A stretch of 33,540 nt of DNA from Streptomyces aculeolatus (lineage in GTDB: Bacteria > Actinomycetota > Actinomycetes > Streptomycetales > Streptomycetaceae): NCBI RefSeq assembly GCF_020400605.1, contig NZ_JAINRD010000044.1, positions 1 through 33,540 of the forward strand, in the 5' to 3' direction. The position numbers and the translations under genes are program-made. Numbering within the stretch: position 1 is the stretch's first letter; the number at the start of each line of letters is the position of its first letter. The notes beneath the pieces are model-generated. The model was given only the letters and a program-made list of their open reading frames with translations. It searched no databases and was not told the origin of the DNA. Shown one piece after another: positions 25,150 through 33,540 of the stretch.

Positions 25150-28100
25150 GAGGCACCGGTTCCTGCGGCGGTGGCACCGCCGGACGCCGGGCTGTCGAGG
25201 ACCTCTGCGGCCAGGTACCGCGCCAGCGCCAGCGGCGTGGGGTAGTCGAAGACGAGGGTGGCGGGCAGGCGCAGCCCGGTGGCGGTGGTGAGTCCGTTGC
25301 GCAGTTGCACCGCGGTCAGCGAGTCGAAGCCGAGGTCCCTGAAGGCACGGTCGGCGCTCACGGTGTCGGCGGACTGGTGGCCGAGGACCTCGGCGACCTG
25401 CGACCTGACCAGGTCGAGCAGCAGCCGGTGTTGTGCACCCTCCGAGAGTTCCGACAGCCGCTCGGCGAGTGCGGAGGTCGAAGCGGTGCTCGCCGGCCCC
25501 GTCTGGTCACCGGATTCGGTGATGCGGCGGACCTCGGGGAGCTCGGCCAGCAACGGGCTGGGGCGCACGGAGGTGAAGCTGGGGGCGAAGAGCTCCCAGT
25601 CGATGTCGGCGAGCGCGAGCACGGTCTCGTCATGGTCGAGGGACTGGCGGAGCGCGGCGAGGGCGAGCCCGGAGGGCATCGCCAGCACCCCACGACGGCG
25701 CAGGTTCTCCTCGGAGTCGTCGGCTTCCAGCATGCCGCCGGCGTCCCAGGCGCCCCAGGCGATCGAGGTCGCGGTCAGGCCCCGGGCCCGGCGCCGCAAG
25801 GCCAGGGCGTCGAGATGGGCGTTGGCTGCGGCGTAGGCGCCATGGCCTCCGTTACCCCACACACCGGCGTTGGAGGAGAACAGGACGAATGCATCCAGTT
25901 CCTCCCCGCCACGGTCGTCATCGCCGCCGAACAACGTGTCGAGCACCTCGGCGCCCACGACCTTGGCGTGTGCGTTCTCGTAGAGGTCGGCTGCTGTCAG
26001 CCCGGAGAGGAAGGCGGGCCTGATAGTCCCCGCCGCGTGGATGACGGTGCGGACCGGCGGGTGGTCGGCGGTGGCCCGTTCGACGGCCTCGGCGCACGCG
26101 GTGGCATCGGTGACGTCGCAGGCGGCGATGGTGAGCCGGGCGCCCTGGGCCTCCACGTCGGCGCGCAGTTCGGCGGTCCCGGGGGCGTCCTCGCCTCGGC
26201 GGCTGAGCAGGAGGAGGTGCTCGGCACCCGCGTCGGCGGCCCATCGGGCCAGGCGGCCGCCGATCGCGCCCGTGCCGCCGGTGATCAGGACGGTGCCGGT
26301 GGGGTGCCAGTGCCGTGCCGGGGCGGTGTCGTTGAGGGGGGCGCGCTCCATCCGCCGGCCCATGACGCCCTGGGCACGGACGGCGACTTGGTCCTCTTCT
26401 TGATCTCGGTCGGCCAGCAGCGTGACCACGTGACGCCAGGATCGTTCGTCGGGGTCGGCCGGCAGGTCGACAAGGCCGCCCCAGAGGCGGAAGTGCTCCA
26501 GGGCCGCGACTCGTCCCAGAGCCCAGACTTGGGCCTGTTCCGTGCTCGGGACGCTGTCGCCGGTACCGGGCACCTGGACCGCTCCGCGGGTCAGGCACCA
26601 TAGAGGACCGGCAGCCTCGGTGTCGCTGACTGCCTGGATCAGCGTGACTGTGCCCAGGACGCCGCGGGAGAGGCCACCGCAATCGGGGTGCCGTCGCTCG
26701 TCGAGGCCCAGCAGGGAGACCACGCCGGCGACACCGCCGGGGGCCGCCTCACTCAGCAGGCCAGCGAGGTCGGTGAGGGAGGCTGTGGTGTCCGTGCGGA
26801 CCTGCGCGACGGTGGCTCCGGTCTCGCTCAGCGCGTGAGCGCAGCCGGTGACAAGGGTGTCGTCGGCGCCGTGCTCGGGGACGACGATCACCCAGGTGCC
26901 GGATGGCGAGGGCGTCGACGCCGCGGGGGGGATGGGTTTCCAGGTGATGCGGTATCGCCAGGAGTCGATGGCCGACTGTTCGCGACGCTGCCGCCACCAG
27001 GAGGAGAGGGCAGGGACGACCTCGCTCAGCGAGGACTGGATCTGTTCATCACGCAGGTTCAGGGTCGCGGCGAGGGACGCCACGTCCTCGCCCTCGACGG
27101 CCTCCCAGAAGGTCGCGTCGGCTGGGGTGGCCTGCCCGTCCCCAGGGGCGTCCGCGAGGGGCTTGAGCCAGTACCACTCATGCTGGAACGCGTAGGTGGG
27201 CAGGTCGACACGGCGGGGCTGGACGCCGCCGAATACCGCTTCCCAGTCCAGGCTCACGCCGTGCACGTGAGCCTCGGCGACGCCGGCCAGGAACCGCGCC
27301 ATACCGCCGTCGTCGCGACGCAACGTCTCGACGACGGCGGCTGTTGCAGTGAGTTCGCCGGCGGCCTGGAGGGTGTCGGTGATGCCGCCGGTGAGCACAG
27401 GATGAGGACTGACCTCAATGAACACCCCCGTGCCCGCTTGTGCCAGCGCCGCGATCACCGGAGCGAACCGCACCGGCTCACGCAGGTTCCGCACCCAGTA
27501 CGCGGCGTCCAGCGTCGCGGTGTCGGTCACCTCGCCCGTCACAGTGGAGTAGAACGCCACCCGTGAGGACACCGGGGTGATGCCGGACAGGGCTTGCAGC
27601 AGTTCGTCGCGGATCTCCTCGACCTGGGGGCCGTGGGAGGCGTAGTCGACGTCGATACGGCGCGCCCAGACCCCGTCGGCCTCACAGCGCGCCAGGAGTT
27701 CCTCCACCGCCGTGGTCTCGCCGGAGACCACGGTCGAGGCCGGCCCGTTGGCCGCGGCCACCCCGACCCGGCCCTCCCACGGCGTCACCAGCCGTGCCGC
27801 CTCCTCCTCGCCCATCGCGACCTGCGCCATCGCGCCCCGGCCCGCCAGTCCGACCAGGGCCTTGGACCGCAGGGCGACGACGCGGACGGCGTCGGCGAGC
27901 GACAGCCCGCCGGCGATGTGGGCGGCGGCTATCTCGCCCTGGGAGTGGCCCACCACGACGTCTGGGCGAACGCCCACCGACTCCCACAGCCGGGCCAGCG
28001 CGACCATCACGCCGAACAGCACCGGCTGGATCACGTCCACCCGTGCCAGCTGCCTCTCGTCGCCCTCGCGCAGGAGATGTGTCAGCGACCAGTCCGCGTA

Positions 28101-31100
28101 GAGCACCAGTTCCTTGTCACAGGCCGCGATGGCCTGCGCGAAGACCTCGCTGCGGGCGAGCAGTTCGCGGGCCATTCCGAGCCACTGGGAGCCCTGGCCC
28201 GGGAAGACCATGGCCACCCGGCCCGGGGTCTGCGCCCCGGCGACCACGCCGGGCGCGCCGCGCCCGGCCGCCACCGCGTCGAGCCCCGCCACTGCCTGTT
28301 GGAGGTCGGCGGCCACCACCACCGCGCGGTGCTCCAGCGCGGCCCGTGTCGTTGCCAGCGACCATCCCACGTCCACCAGCGGCGCGTCGGCGCCGGCACC
28401 GCTGGTAAGGAATTGCCGCAGCCGCGCCGCCTGGTCCGCCAGTGCTTCGGAGGATCGTGCCGACACCACCAGCGGTACCAGGCCGCCGTGCGGGGACACG
28501 GATTCATCGGGCGCCGCGGGCGTCTCACGTGGCGACGCCGGCTCCGGAGGCTCCTCCAGGATCACGTGCGCGTTGGTGCCGCTGATGCCGAATCCGGATA
28601 CGCCGGCCCTGCGCGGGTGCCCGTTCTTCGCCCAGGCGACCGGCTCCCTCAGCAGTTCCACCGCGCCCGACGACCAGTCGATCCGTGGCGACGGCTCCTG
28701 GACATGCAGCGTCTTGGGAAGGAGGCCATGGCGCATCGCCATCACCATCTTGATCACGCTCGCGATGCCCGCTCCGGTGCCCACGTGCCCGATGTTGGAC
28801 TTGATGGAGCCCAGCCACAGCGGCCGGTTCTCCTCACGTTCCTGGCCGTACGCCGCCAGCAACGCCTGTGCCTCGATCGGATCGCCCAGAGACGTCCCCG
28901 TGCCGTGTGCCTCCACGGCGTCGACCTCGGCCGGCGACAGGCGCGCGTTCGCCAACGCCTGGCGAATCACCTTCCGCTGGGCGGGACCGTTCGGCGCGGC
29001 CAGGCCGTTCGACGCGCCGTCCTGGTTCACGGCAGAGCCGCGCACCACTGCGAGCACCTCGTGACCGTTGCGCACCGCGTCCGACAGCCGTTCCACCAGC
29101 AGTACACCTGCGCCTTCACCGACGGCGAACCCATCGGCGGCGGCTGAGAACGCCTTGGAGCGGCCGTCCGGCGACAGCGCACGCTGCCAGCAGAACTCCA
29201 CGAAACCCTCGATGCTGCCCATCACCAACGTGCCGCCGACCAGCGCCATCGAACACTCGTCGTTGCGTAGCGCTTGCACGGCCAGATGCAGCGCCACCAA
29301 TGACGACGAGCACGCGGTGTCGATGGTCATCGCCGGCCCCTCAAGGCCGAAGGTGTAGGCCAGGCGGCCGGAAGTCACCGCGCTGGTGGTGCCGGTCATC
29401 TGGAACCCACCGACGACCTCGGTGCCGACGCCGTAGCCGGGAGAGGATGCCCCGATGAAGACACCGGTCCGGCTGCCCTTGAGATCCGCCGGAACGATGT
29501 GCGCCCGTTCCATGCTCTCCCAGGCGGTCTCCAGCAGCAGCCGCTGCTGCGGATCCATCGCCAGCGCCTCGCGCGGGCTGATGCCGAACATCGCCGCGTC
29601 GAACTCACCGGCCTCGTAGAGGAACCCGCCGTGGCGCGTGTAGATCTTGCCGCCCGCCTCCGGGTCCGGGTCGTAGGTTCCTTCGACGTCCCAGCCGCGG
29701 TTGAGCGGGAACTCCACGACCGCGTCGCGGCCCTCGGCGACCAGTTGCCACAGCTTCTCGGGGCTGTCGCTGCCACCCGGGTAGCGGCATGCCATGCCGA
29801 CGATGACGATCGGCTCGTCCGAGGCGGAGCCGGTCGCGGCGCCGAAGAGCACCTCCTGATCCCCCATCGCCTCCGAGCAGACGTACTGCGCCAAGGCGGC
29901 AGGGGTGGGGTAGTCGAAGATGAGGGTGGCGGGCAGCCGCAGCCCGGTGGCCGAGTTGAGGCGGTTGCGGAGCTCCACCGCGGTCAGGGAGTCGAAGCCG
30001 AGGTCCTGGAAGGCACGTCCGGCGTCGATCAGGCTGGGGGACGAGTGCCCGAGAACGGCCACGATGTGGGTCCGCACCAGGTCCAGGACTGTTTCGTGCC
30101 GCTTCTCCTCGGGCAGGGAGGCCAGGGCCCGTGCGAGTGACGCGCCCTCGCTTCGTCCTTCGGCTCCCACCACGCGCCGGGTCGAGCCGCGCACCAGGCC
30201 CCGCAGAGGCGGCAGCAGCGTTCCGGCTTCGGCCTGGCTGCGGAGCCGGCCGAGGTCTACGCGGATGGGGGCGAGGAACGGCTCGTGGGCAAGGCAGGCG
30301 GTGTCGAACAAGTCCAGGGCGTATTCCGCCGGCATGGGGACCATGCCGGCCCTGCCGACGCGGACCCGGTCGCTCTCGTCGAGCTTCCCGGTCAGGCCGC
30401 TGGTGCGCTCCCACATGCCCCAGGCCAGGGAAGTGGCGGCCAGACCCTGGGTACGGCGGTGCTGGGCGAGGGCGTCGAGGAACGCGTTCGCGGCAGCATA
30501 GTTGCCCTGCCCGGGGCCGCCCAGTACGCCTGCGGCGGAGGAGAACATCGCAAACATGCCCAGGTGCATCTCCTGGGTCAGTTCGTGTAGGTGCCAGGCA
30601 GCGTCGACCTTGGCCCGTAGCACAGCGCTGACGCGCTCCGGGGTCAGGTCCTCGATCAGCCCGTCGTCCAGGACCCCCGCGGTGTGTACAACGCCTGTCA
30701 GGGGATGCTCCGGCGGGATCTCTCCCAGCAGCCGGGCCAGTTGGTCCCGGTCGGCGACATCGCATGCCGCGACCACCACCCGGGCACCGAGTTGCTCCAG
30801 CTCCTGGCTCAGTTCCCCGGCACCCGGGGCGTTCGGGCCCTGGCGGCTGGCCAGCACCAGCCTGCCCACTCCGTACTCGGTCACCAGGTGGCGGGCGACC
30901 AAGGCTCCCAGGGTGCCCGTCCCTCCGGTGACCAGCACCGTCCCGTCGGGGTCCACCTCCGGCGGAATCCGCAGCACGATCTTGCCGGTGTGCCGGGCCT
31001 GCTTCATGAAACCGAACGCCTCACCCGCGCGCCGCACGTCCCAGACCTGTACCGGCGGAGGCACCACTTCGCCTCGCTCGATCAGGTCAACGACGTCCGC

Positions 31101-33540
31101 GAGGATTTCGCCGAGCCGGGCGAGGCCCGCGTCGAAGAGATCGAACAGCCGGTAGCGCACGCCGGGGTGGTCGCGCCCCACTTGATCCGGCTCGCGCATG
31201 TCGGCCTTGCCCATTTCGAGGAAGTGCCCGCCACGGGGCAACATCCGAAGTGAGGCGTCGGCGAACTCTCCCGTCAGGCAATTGAGGACGACATCAACGC
31301 CCGCACCGCCCGTGGCTTCCATGAACATTTCTTCGAAGTCCAGGTCACGGGATGAGCTGATGCGTTCAGGCGCGACCCCATTGGCCCGCACCGTCTCCCA
31401 CTTGGGCGTGCTGGCCGTGGCATAGACGGTCGCTCCGAAGTGCTGTGCGAGCTGGGTTGCCGCCATGCCCATCCCGCCGGCGGCGGCGTGGACGAGTACG
31501 GACTGACCGGCGCGGAGCCCGGCGACGTCCCGGAGGCCGTAGTAGGTGGCGACGAACACCGTGGTGATGGACGCCGCGCGTTCGAACGACCAGCCGTCGG
31601 GGATCTTCACGACCATCTTGTGGTGCGTCACGGCCTGCCGCGCAAAGCCGCCCTCGCCCAGGCCCATGACGTGGTCGCCGACGGCCAGGTTCGCCACCCC
31701 GGGGCCGACCTCGGTGACGACGCCGGCGATGTCGCCGCCCATGCCGTCGAGCATCGCCTCCCCCGGATAGAGCCCGAGGGCGATGAAGACGTCGTGGAAG
31801 TTGATGCCCGCGGCGCGCACCGCCACGCGGATGAGTCCCTCGTCGAGGCGTCGCTCCGACCTGGGGGCGTGCACAAGGGCGAGGTCGTCGAACGAGCCGC
31901 GGTCTCCCGCGTTCTCCAGTCGCCATGCCCGCACTCCCTTGGCGGGCACCAGATGGGTGTTCGCGTGGCCCAGCCGGGGCACGAGCGGTGTGGCCTCGCG
32001 GATCGCGACCTGTGGCTCACCTGTGTCGGCGACGGCGGCGATCATCTGCGGCAGCAGAGCGTAATCCGACTCGGCGGGGTCCAGGTCGATCAGCGTGATG
32101 CGGTCGGGGTTCTCGGCCTGGGCCGTGCGCAGCATGCCGAGTGCCGCGGCGTGCCCGAGGTCATTGACTTCCTGGTCGGCACTCGTCGCGACGGCGCCGC
32201 GGGTCAGGACGACGAGTCGGGAGGAGGCGGTCCGCCGGTCGCCCAGCCATGTCTGGACGACCGTCAGGACCTCGTTGACGGTGGCATGGACATCCCCGGC
32301 CGTGATCGGTCCCGGGAGGGGTGAGGCGATCCACAAAACGACGTCGGGAACTGCGGTGGTCTCGTCCTCCATGGCGCCGCCAAGCGTGTCCAGGTCCGCG
32401 AAGGCGTGGCCTTGGACGTCGTCGAGTGCGGCAAGGGCAGCCAGCAGGTCATTGGCGGGAGCCTGCTCCGGACCGACCACGGCCCAGGTGCCAGGCACGG
32501 TCCTGGGGCGGCCGTCAAGGGGGAGTTCCATCCATTCCAGGGCGAGTAGCGAGTCCTCCACCGCCCGCGGCGTGGTCGGAAGTCCTGTGTCCTCAACCTG
32601 CCGCGAGTCGAGCGAGTCGATGACGAAGACCGGCTGACCGGTGCTGTCAGCCGTCTGGATCCGCATGCCCTCCCGTGCGGACCCGGTTATCCGGACGCGC
32701 AGCGTCGTCGCTCCTGTGGCCAGTAGACGGACGCCCCGATAGGCGAAGGGGAGCCAGAGCTCGCGTGTATCGCTCTCGATATCGTCGAGTGCGCCGACGT
32801 GGATCGTCGCATCGAGCAGGGCGGGATGGATTCCGAAGCGGGTGGCATCCTCGTGCTGTGCCTCGGGCAGGGCGACCTCTGCGAACAACGCGCCGTCTTG
32901 GGCTTTCCATGCGGCTCGCAGGCCCTGGAACGCAGGGCCGTAGTGGTACTCGGCCTCGGTCAGCCGCTCGTAGAAGTCGTCGAGGGGCATCGGTTCGGCG
33001 CCCACCGGAGGCCATGCGACGGCGTCCCACTCTTCGGCGGGCCAGTCGCCGGCCGCCGCACCCACGGGGCTGAGGGTTGCGGCTGCGTGACAGGTCCATG
33101 GCCGGTCGGCGTCACCGTCGTCCTCGCGCGAATGAATCGTGGCCTGGCGGCGCCCGTCGGCGTCGACCGCGCCGACCCGTACCTGGATCTGCACGCCGTC
33201 GTGCCCGGAGAGCACCAGCGGGGCCTGGGTGGTCATTTCTTCGACCAGCGAGCATCCGACCTCATCTCCCGCCCGGATGAGGATCTCCACCAGAGCGGCA
33301 CCCGGAGCGAGGGTGATCCCACGTACCGCGTGATCGGCCAGCCAGGGATGCGTGGACAACGACAGCCGCCCCGTCATCAGCCACTCGTCGCTGGCCGCCA
33401 TCCCCACTGCGGCACCCAGCAACGGGTGGTCTGCGGAGCTCTGCCCCAGCCCACGCACGTCCCCGGCCACGAAGCCCGGGGCGGGGCTCAGCCAGTAGTG
33501 TTCGCGTTGGAAGGCGTAGGTGGGCAGGTCCACCCGGCGA
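20253..33540 (-). CDS. Type I PKS, at least three modules (partial, N-terminus beyond right edge)
   Basis: About 4429 residues are visible. The right edge cuts in the linker after an AT (DLPTYAFQ motif), so the KS and AT of the first module and any earlier modules are missing. Visible order: DH-ER-KR-ACP, KS-AT-KR-ACP, KS-AT-KR-ACP, C-terminal docking region. The last KR is catalytically broken and the last ACP has an altered active-site motif. The C-terminus carries two helices and ends ATAEEVIDFIDSELGL, typical of a class 1a docking tail that binds the coiled coil starting the next PKS. The stop lies at 20255-20253. The GTG at 33533 inside the PTYAFQ linker is not a real start. All ATs seen here are methylmalonyl types. 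Confidence 0.96.
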   Translation of the reverse strand, partial: RRVDLPTYAFQREHYWLSPAPGFVAGDVRGLGQSSADHPLLGAAVGMAASDEWLMTGRLSLSTHPWLADHAVRGITLAPGAALVEILIRAGDEVGCSLVEEMTTQAPLVLSGHDGVQIQVRVGAVDADGRRQATIHSREDDGDADRPWTCHAAATLSPVGAAAGDWPAEEWDAVAWPPVGAEPMPLDDFYERLTEAEYHYGPAFQGLRAAWKAQDGALFAEVALPEAQHEDATRFGIHPALLDATIHVGALDDIESDTRELWLPFAYRGVRLLATGATTLRVRITGSAREGMRIQTADSTGQPVFVIDSLDSRQVEDTGLPTTPRAVEDSLLALEWMELPLDGRPRTVPGTWAVVGPEQAPANDLLAALAALDDVQGHAFADLDTLGGAMEDETTAVPDVVLWIASPLPGPITAGDVHATVNEVLTVVQTWLGDRRTASSRLVVLTRGAVATSADQEVNDLGHAAALGMLRTAQAENPDRITLIDLDPAESDYALLPQMIAAVADTGEPQVAIREATPLVPRLGHANTHLVPAKGVRAWRLENAGDRGSFDDLALVHAPRSERRLDEGLIRVAVRAAGINFHDVFIALGLYPGEAMLDGMGGDIAGVVTEVGPGVANLAVGDHVMGLGEGGFARQAVTHHKMVVKIPDGWSFERAASITTVFVATYYGLRDVAGLRAGQSVLVHAAAGGMGMAATQLAQHFGATVYATASTPKWETVRANGVAPERISSSRDLDFEEMFMEATGGAGVDVVLNCLTGEFADASLRMLPRGGHFLEMGKADMREPDQVGRDHPGVRYRLFDLFDAGLARLGEILADVVDLIERGEVVPPPVQVWDVRRAGEAFGFMKQARHTGKIVLRIPPEVDPDGTVLVTGGTGTLGALVARHLVTEYGVGRLVLASRQGPNAPGAGELSQELEQLGARVVVAACDVADRDQLARLLGEIPPEHPLTGVVHTAGVLDDGLIEDLTPERVSAVLRAKVDAAWHLHELTQEMHLGMFAMFSSAAGVLGGPGQGNYAAANAFLDALAQHRRTQGLAATSLAWGMWERTSGLTGKLDESDRVRVGRAGMVPMPAEYALDLFDTACLAHEPFLAPIRVDLGRLRSQAEAGTLLPPLRGLVRGSTRRVVGAEGRSEGASLARALASLPEEKRHETVLDLVRTHIVAVLGHSSPSLIDAGRAFQDLGFDSLTAVELRNRLNSATGLRLPATLIFDYPTPAALAQYVCSEAMGDQEVLFGAATGSASDEPIVIVGMACRYPGGSDSPEKLWQLVAEGRDAVVEFPLNRGWDVEGTYDPDPEAGGKIYTRHGGFLYEAGEFDAAMFGISPREALAMDPQQRLLLETAWESMERAHIVPADLKGSRTGVFIGASSPGYGVGTEVVGGFQMTGTTSAVTSGRLAYTFGLEGPAMTIDTACSSSLVALHLAVQALRNDECSMALVGGTLVMGSIEGFVEFCWQRALSPDGRSKAFSAAADGFAVGEGAGVLLVERLSDAVRNGHEVLAVVRGSAVNQDGASNGLAAPNGPAQRKVIRQALANARLSPAEVDAVEAHGTGTSLGDPIEAQALLAAYGQEREENRPLWLGSIKSNIGHVGTGAGIASVIKMVMAMRHGLLPKTLHVQEPSPRIDWSSGAVELLREPVAWAKNGHPRRAGVSGFGISGTNAHVILEEPPEPASPRETPAAPDESVSPHGGLVPLVVSARSSEALADQAARLRQFLTSGAGADAPLVDVGWSLATTRAALEHRAVVVAADLQQAVAGLDAVAAGRGAPGVVAGAQTPGRVAMVFPGQGSQWLGMARELLARSEVFAQAIAACDKELVLYADWSLTHLLREGDERQLARVDVIQPVLFGVMVALARLWESVGVRPDVVVGHSQGEIAAAHIAGGLSLADAVRVVALRSKALVGLAGRGAMAQVAMGEEEAARLVTPWEGRVGVAAANGPASTVVSGETTAVEELLARCEADGVWARRIDVDYASHGPQVEEIRDELLQALSGITPVSSRVAFYSTVTGEVTDTATLDAAYWVRNLREPVRFAPVIAALAQAGTGVFIEVSPHPVLTGGITDTLQAAGELTATAAVVETLRRDDGGMARFLAGVAEAHVHGVSLDWEAVFGGVQPRRVDLPTYAFQHEWYWLKPLADAPGDGQATPADATFWEAVEGEDVASLAATLNLRDEQIQSSLSEVVPALSSWWRQRREQSAIDSWRYRITWKPIPPAASTPSPSGTWVIVVPEHGADDTLVTGCAHALSETGATVAQVRTDTTASLTDLAGLLSEAAPGGVAGVVSLLGLDERRHPDCGGLSRGVLGTVTLIQAVSDTEAAGPLWCLTRGAVQVPGTGDSVPSTEQAQVWALGRVAALEHFRLWGGLVDLPADPDERSWRHVVTLLADRDQEEDQVAVRAQGVMGRRMERAPLNDTAPARHWHPTGTVLITGGTGAIGGRLARWAADAGAEHLLLLSRRGEDAPGTAELRADVEAQGARLTIAACDVTDATACAEAVERATADHPPVRTVIHAAGTIRPAFLSGLTAADLYENAHAKVVGAEVLDTLFGGDDDRGGEELDAFVLFSSNAGVWGNGGHGAYAAANAHLDALALRRRARGLTATSIAWGAWDAGGMLEADDSEENLRRRGVLAMPSGLALAALRQSLDHDETVLALADIDWELFAPSFTSVRPSPLLAELPEVRRITESGDQTGPASTASTSALAERLSELSEGAQHRLLLDLVRSQVAEVLGHQSADTVSADRAFRDLGFDSLTAVQLRNGLTTATGLRLPATLVFDYPTPLALARYLAAEVLDSPASGGATAAGTGASATDEPVAIVGMACHYPGGVRSPEELWQLVCDGTDAIGGFPTDRGWDLAGLYDPDPERAGTSNVRHGGFLRDVADFDADFFGISPREALAMDPQQRLMLETSWEALERAGISPPSLAGTMTGVFVGALTSDYFTRLERLPEELEGYMGTGMAGSVVSGRVAYSLGLEGPAVTIDTACSSSLVALHTAAQGLRNGECSLALAGGVTVMSSPAGFVEFSRQGVLSVDGRCKAFSAAADGFGASEGVGVLVLERLTDAVRNGHDVLAVIRGSAVNQDGASNGLSAPNGPSQQRVIRKALANARLTPDEVDAVEAHGTGTSLGDPIEAQALLATYGQDRDDDRPLWLGSIKSNIGHTAAAAGVAGIIKMVMAMRHGLLPRTLHAEEPSGHIDWSAGAVRLLNEPAEWKPNGHPRRAGVSSFGISGTNAHVIVEQALDHETSAPASPRDDTVFGAVPLTLSGRSREALAGQAARLRDFLRSSAGAAVALPDVGWSLATTRANLEHRGVVLARSREEALTGLGALASGDTAAHALAGMAASGGDRRVAMIFPGQGSQWAGMARELLDASPVFAEAIAACEDVLTPHVDWSLTEVLREGGEEPLRRVDVVQPVLFAVMVALARLWESVGVRPDAVVGHSQGEIAAAHIAGALSLEDAARVVALRSRALVELAGQGAMASVALSRDDTQAILDAGDGGLCVAAVNGPVSTVVSGTPDAVNELLDRLAGDGVWARLVPVDYASHGVQVERLRERLREDLAGISPATGEVTFFSTVTGTEVDTATLDADYWYRNLRHTVEFQPVVEALAAQGFGAFIEASPHPVLTAAVQDTLSNGPSAVVGTLRRDDGGPDRFLASLAEAHANGVAADWEKVFAGAPHHRLELPTYAFQRQRYWLEEPATRAAATDLESAEFWQAVESGDLESLAATLELNGDLGTHTSLGAIVPALSAWRRRRRERTTLDSWRYHVSWEPVRAGSAAPGLPGTWLLVAPQDGAEEDLVSGAARVLAEAGADVVTLRSAQPEARGDLAAAITEALATHGDGTSAPVGVLSLLGLDRRARPESPAVSRGLTATTALLQGLLDAGIEAPLWALTRGAVTVDDTDPAPDATQAGIWGLGRVAALEHPRLWGGLIDLPRGTEDQQDHGDEDEWAIATATALLPAALTAADEDQVALRAHGLFARRMTRAPLGQARPARPWQPHGTTLITGGTGALGGEAARWAAEQGAEHLVLISPDGPAAHGAADLEADLESLGAEVTVVACDPTDKQALAALVGRLRLEGRAIRGVIHTETGIELSSVAGADPAHLGTNAHLKVQGARNLDELFDDNTLDAFVLFSSVAALWGSADHAGFAAANAQLEALAEGRRRRGLVASAIAWGMWEISAGDGGDDASDVAAALGRQGLPLLAPRQALPAIREAIEHGETVLAIADVDWTRFVPVFTATRPSALIGGVPEARAAAQADAAEAQEADLAARAALVERLAGMADSEADQLLQDLVCGNVASVLGHGSAGAVDPERAFSEVGFTSLTSVELRNRLSTATGLRLPATLVFDYPTPMAIADYLKQEIAPGDAADLPILGELDKLQSALSRISATSTRDAITSRLEAILTDWRQNGPAPGEADVANAIQTATAEEVIDFIDSELGL
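25150..29820 (-). other. PKS module X+1: KS-AT(methylmalonyl)-KR(A-type)-ACP
   Basis: KS Cys at 29310-29312 (DTACSSS). AT Ser at 27942-27944 in GHSQGE and YASH at 27633-27644, both methylmalonyl signatures. The segment FWEAVEGEDVASLAATL after the AT is the dimerisation element seen in modules with only a KR. The KR lacks LDD and has WGNGGHGAY: the Trp (25857-25859) marks an A-type reductase, and the His five residues later fits the A2 subtype in Keatinge-Clay numbering (W141, H146). Tyr is at 25833-25835. ACP Ser is at 25320-25322. Predicted output is an alpha-methyl, beta-hydroxyl unit. Confidence 0.92.
27418..27750. repeat. Paralogous AT C-terminal block, partner of 17700-18030
   Basis: Second copy of the block described at 17700-18030, in the AT of module X+1. 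Both encode methylmalonyl-type YASH sequences and the following AAYWVRNLREPVRFAPVI segment. Confidence 0.6.
29821..33540 (-). other. PKS module X (partial): DH-ER-KR-ACP, fully reducing
   Basis: The DH has its catalytic His (nt 33330-33332, in DHAVRG...PG) and Asp (nt 32811-32813, in HPALLDAT). The ER spans roughly 31940-30970, with the NADPH loop HAAAGGMGMAA (about 31460-31492). The KR has GGTGTLG, the LDD motif (nt 30663-30671) of B-type reductases, and FSS...NYAAAN with catalytic Tyr at 30498-30500. The ACP serine is at 29988-29990 in GFDSLT. All three reductive domains look intact, so the beta-carbon should become CH2. The extender is unknown because the AT lies outside the window. Confidence 0.92.

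Noticed and set aside
33533..33533. GTG as the start of the right-hand PKS
   Set aside because: It lies inside the conserved post-AT linker (DLPTYAFQ). The gene continues beyond the window.

Overview
The window is very GC-rich. It encodes modular type I polyketide synthases (PKSs) with actinomycete-style docking domains, plus a P450 and other tailoring enzymes, so it most likely comes from a Streptomyces or a close relative. It is an internal slice of one biosynthetic gene cluster. PKS genes run off both edges. I saw no RNA gene, insertion sequence, CRISPR array or discrete regulator gene.

Layout, left to right. (1) 1-1359, minus: start of a PKS whose first domain is a KSQ, a ketosynthase with Cys replaced by Gln, which marks the loading module. 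(2) 1360-1618: divergent promoter region. (3) 1619-3336, plus: a translationally coupled pair, a small NTF2/ketosteroid-isomerase-fold protein of the polyether epoxide-hydrolase type (MonB/Lsd19) and a cytochrome P450. (4) 3361-3387: strong bidirectional terminator. (5) 3409-5680, minus: a short-chain dehydrogenase (SDR) and a MonCI-like FAD epoxidase. (6) 5720-33540, minus: three PKS genes separated by 24-46 nt, transcribed right to left, carrying the last six extension modules and the chain-releasing thioesterase.

Assembly line in the order it acts: module X (only DH-ER-KR-ACP visible), X+1 (KS-AT-KR-ACP), X+2 (KS-AT-KR(dead)-ACP), X+3 (KS-AT-KR-ACP), X+4 (KS-AT-DH-KR(dead)-ACP), X+5 (KS-AT-ACP-TE). 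The four AT domains of X+1 to X+4 read as methylmalonyl-specific. The last AT is atypical and closest to malonyl types. Two KR domains have lost catalytic residues, so the predicted carboxyl end is a polypropionate: C1 acyl, C3 ketone, C5 ketone, C7 hydroxyl, C9 ketone, C11 hydroxyl, C13 methylene. A 3,5-diketo terminus suggests a pyrone, hemiketal or diketo-macrolactone.

The tailoring set combines the two hallmark polyether enzymes (alkene epoxidase and epoxide hydrolase/cyclase) with a covalently attached PKS thioesterase. The working model is a polyketide that carries at least one enzymatically formed cyclic ether, released by an integrated TE. I cannot match it to a named compound with confidence. 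The alkene that would be epoxidised must come from modules outside the window.
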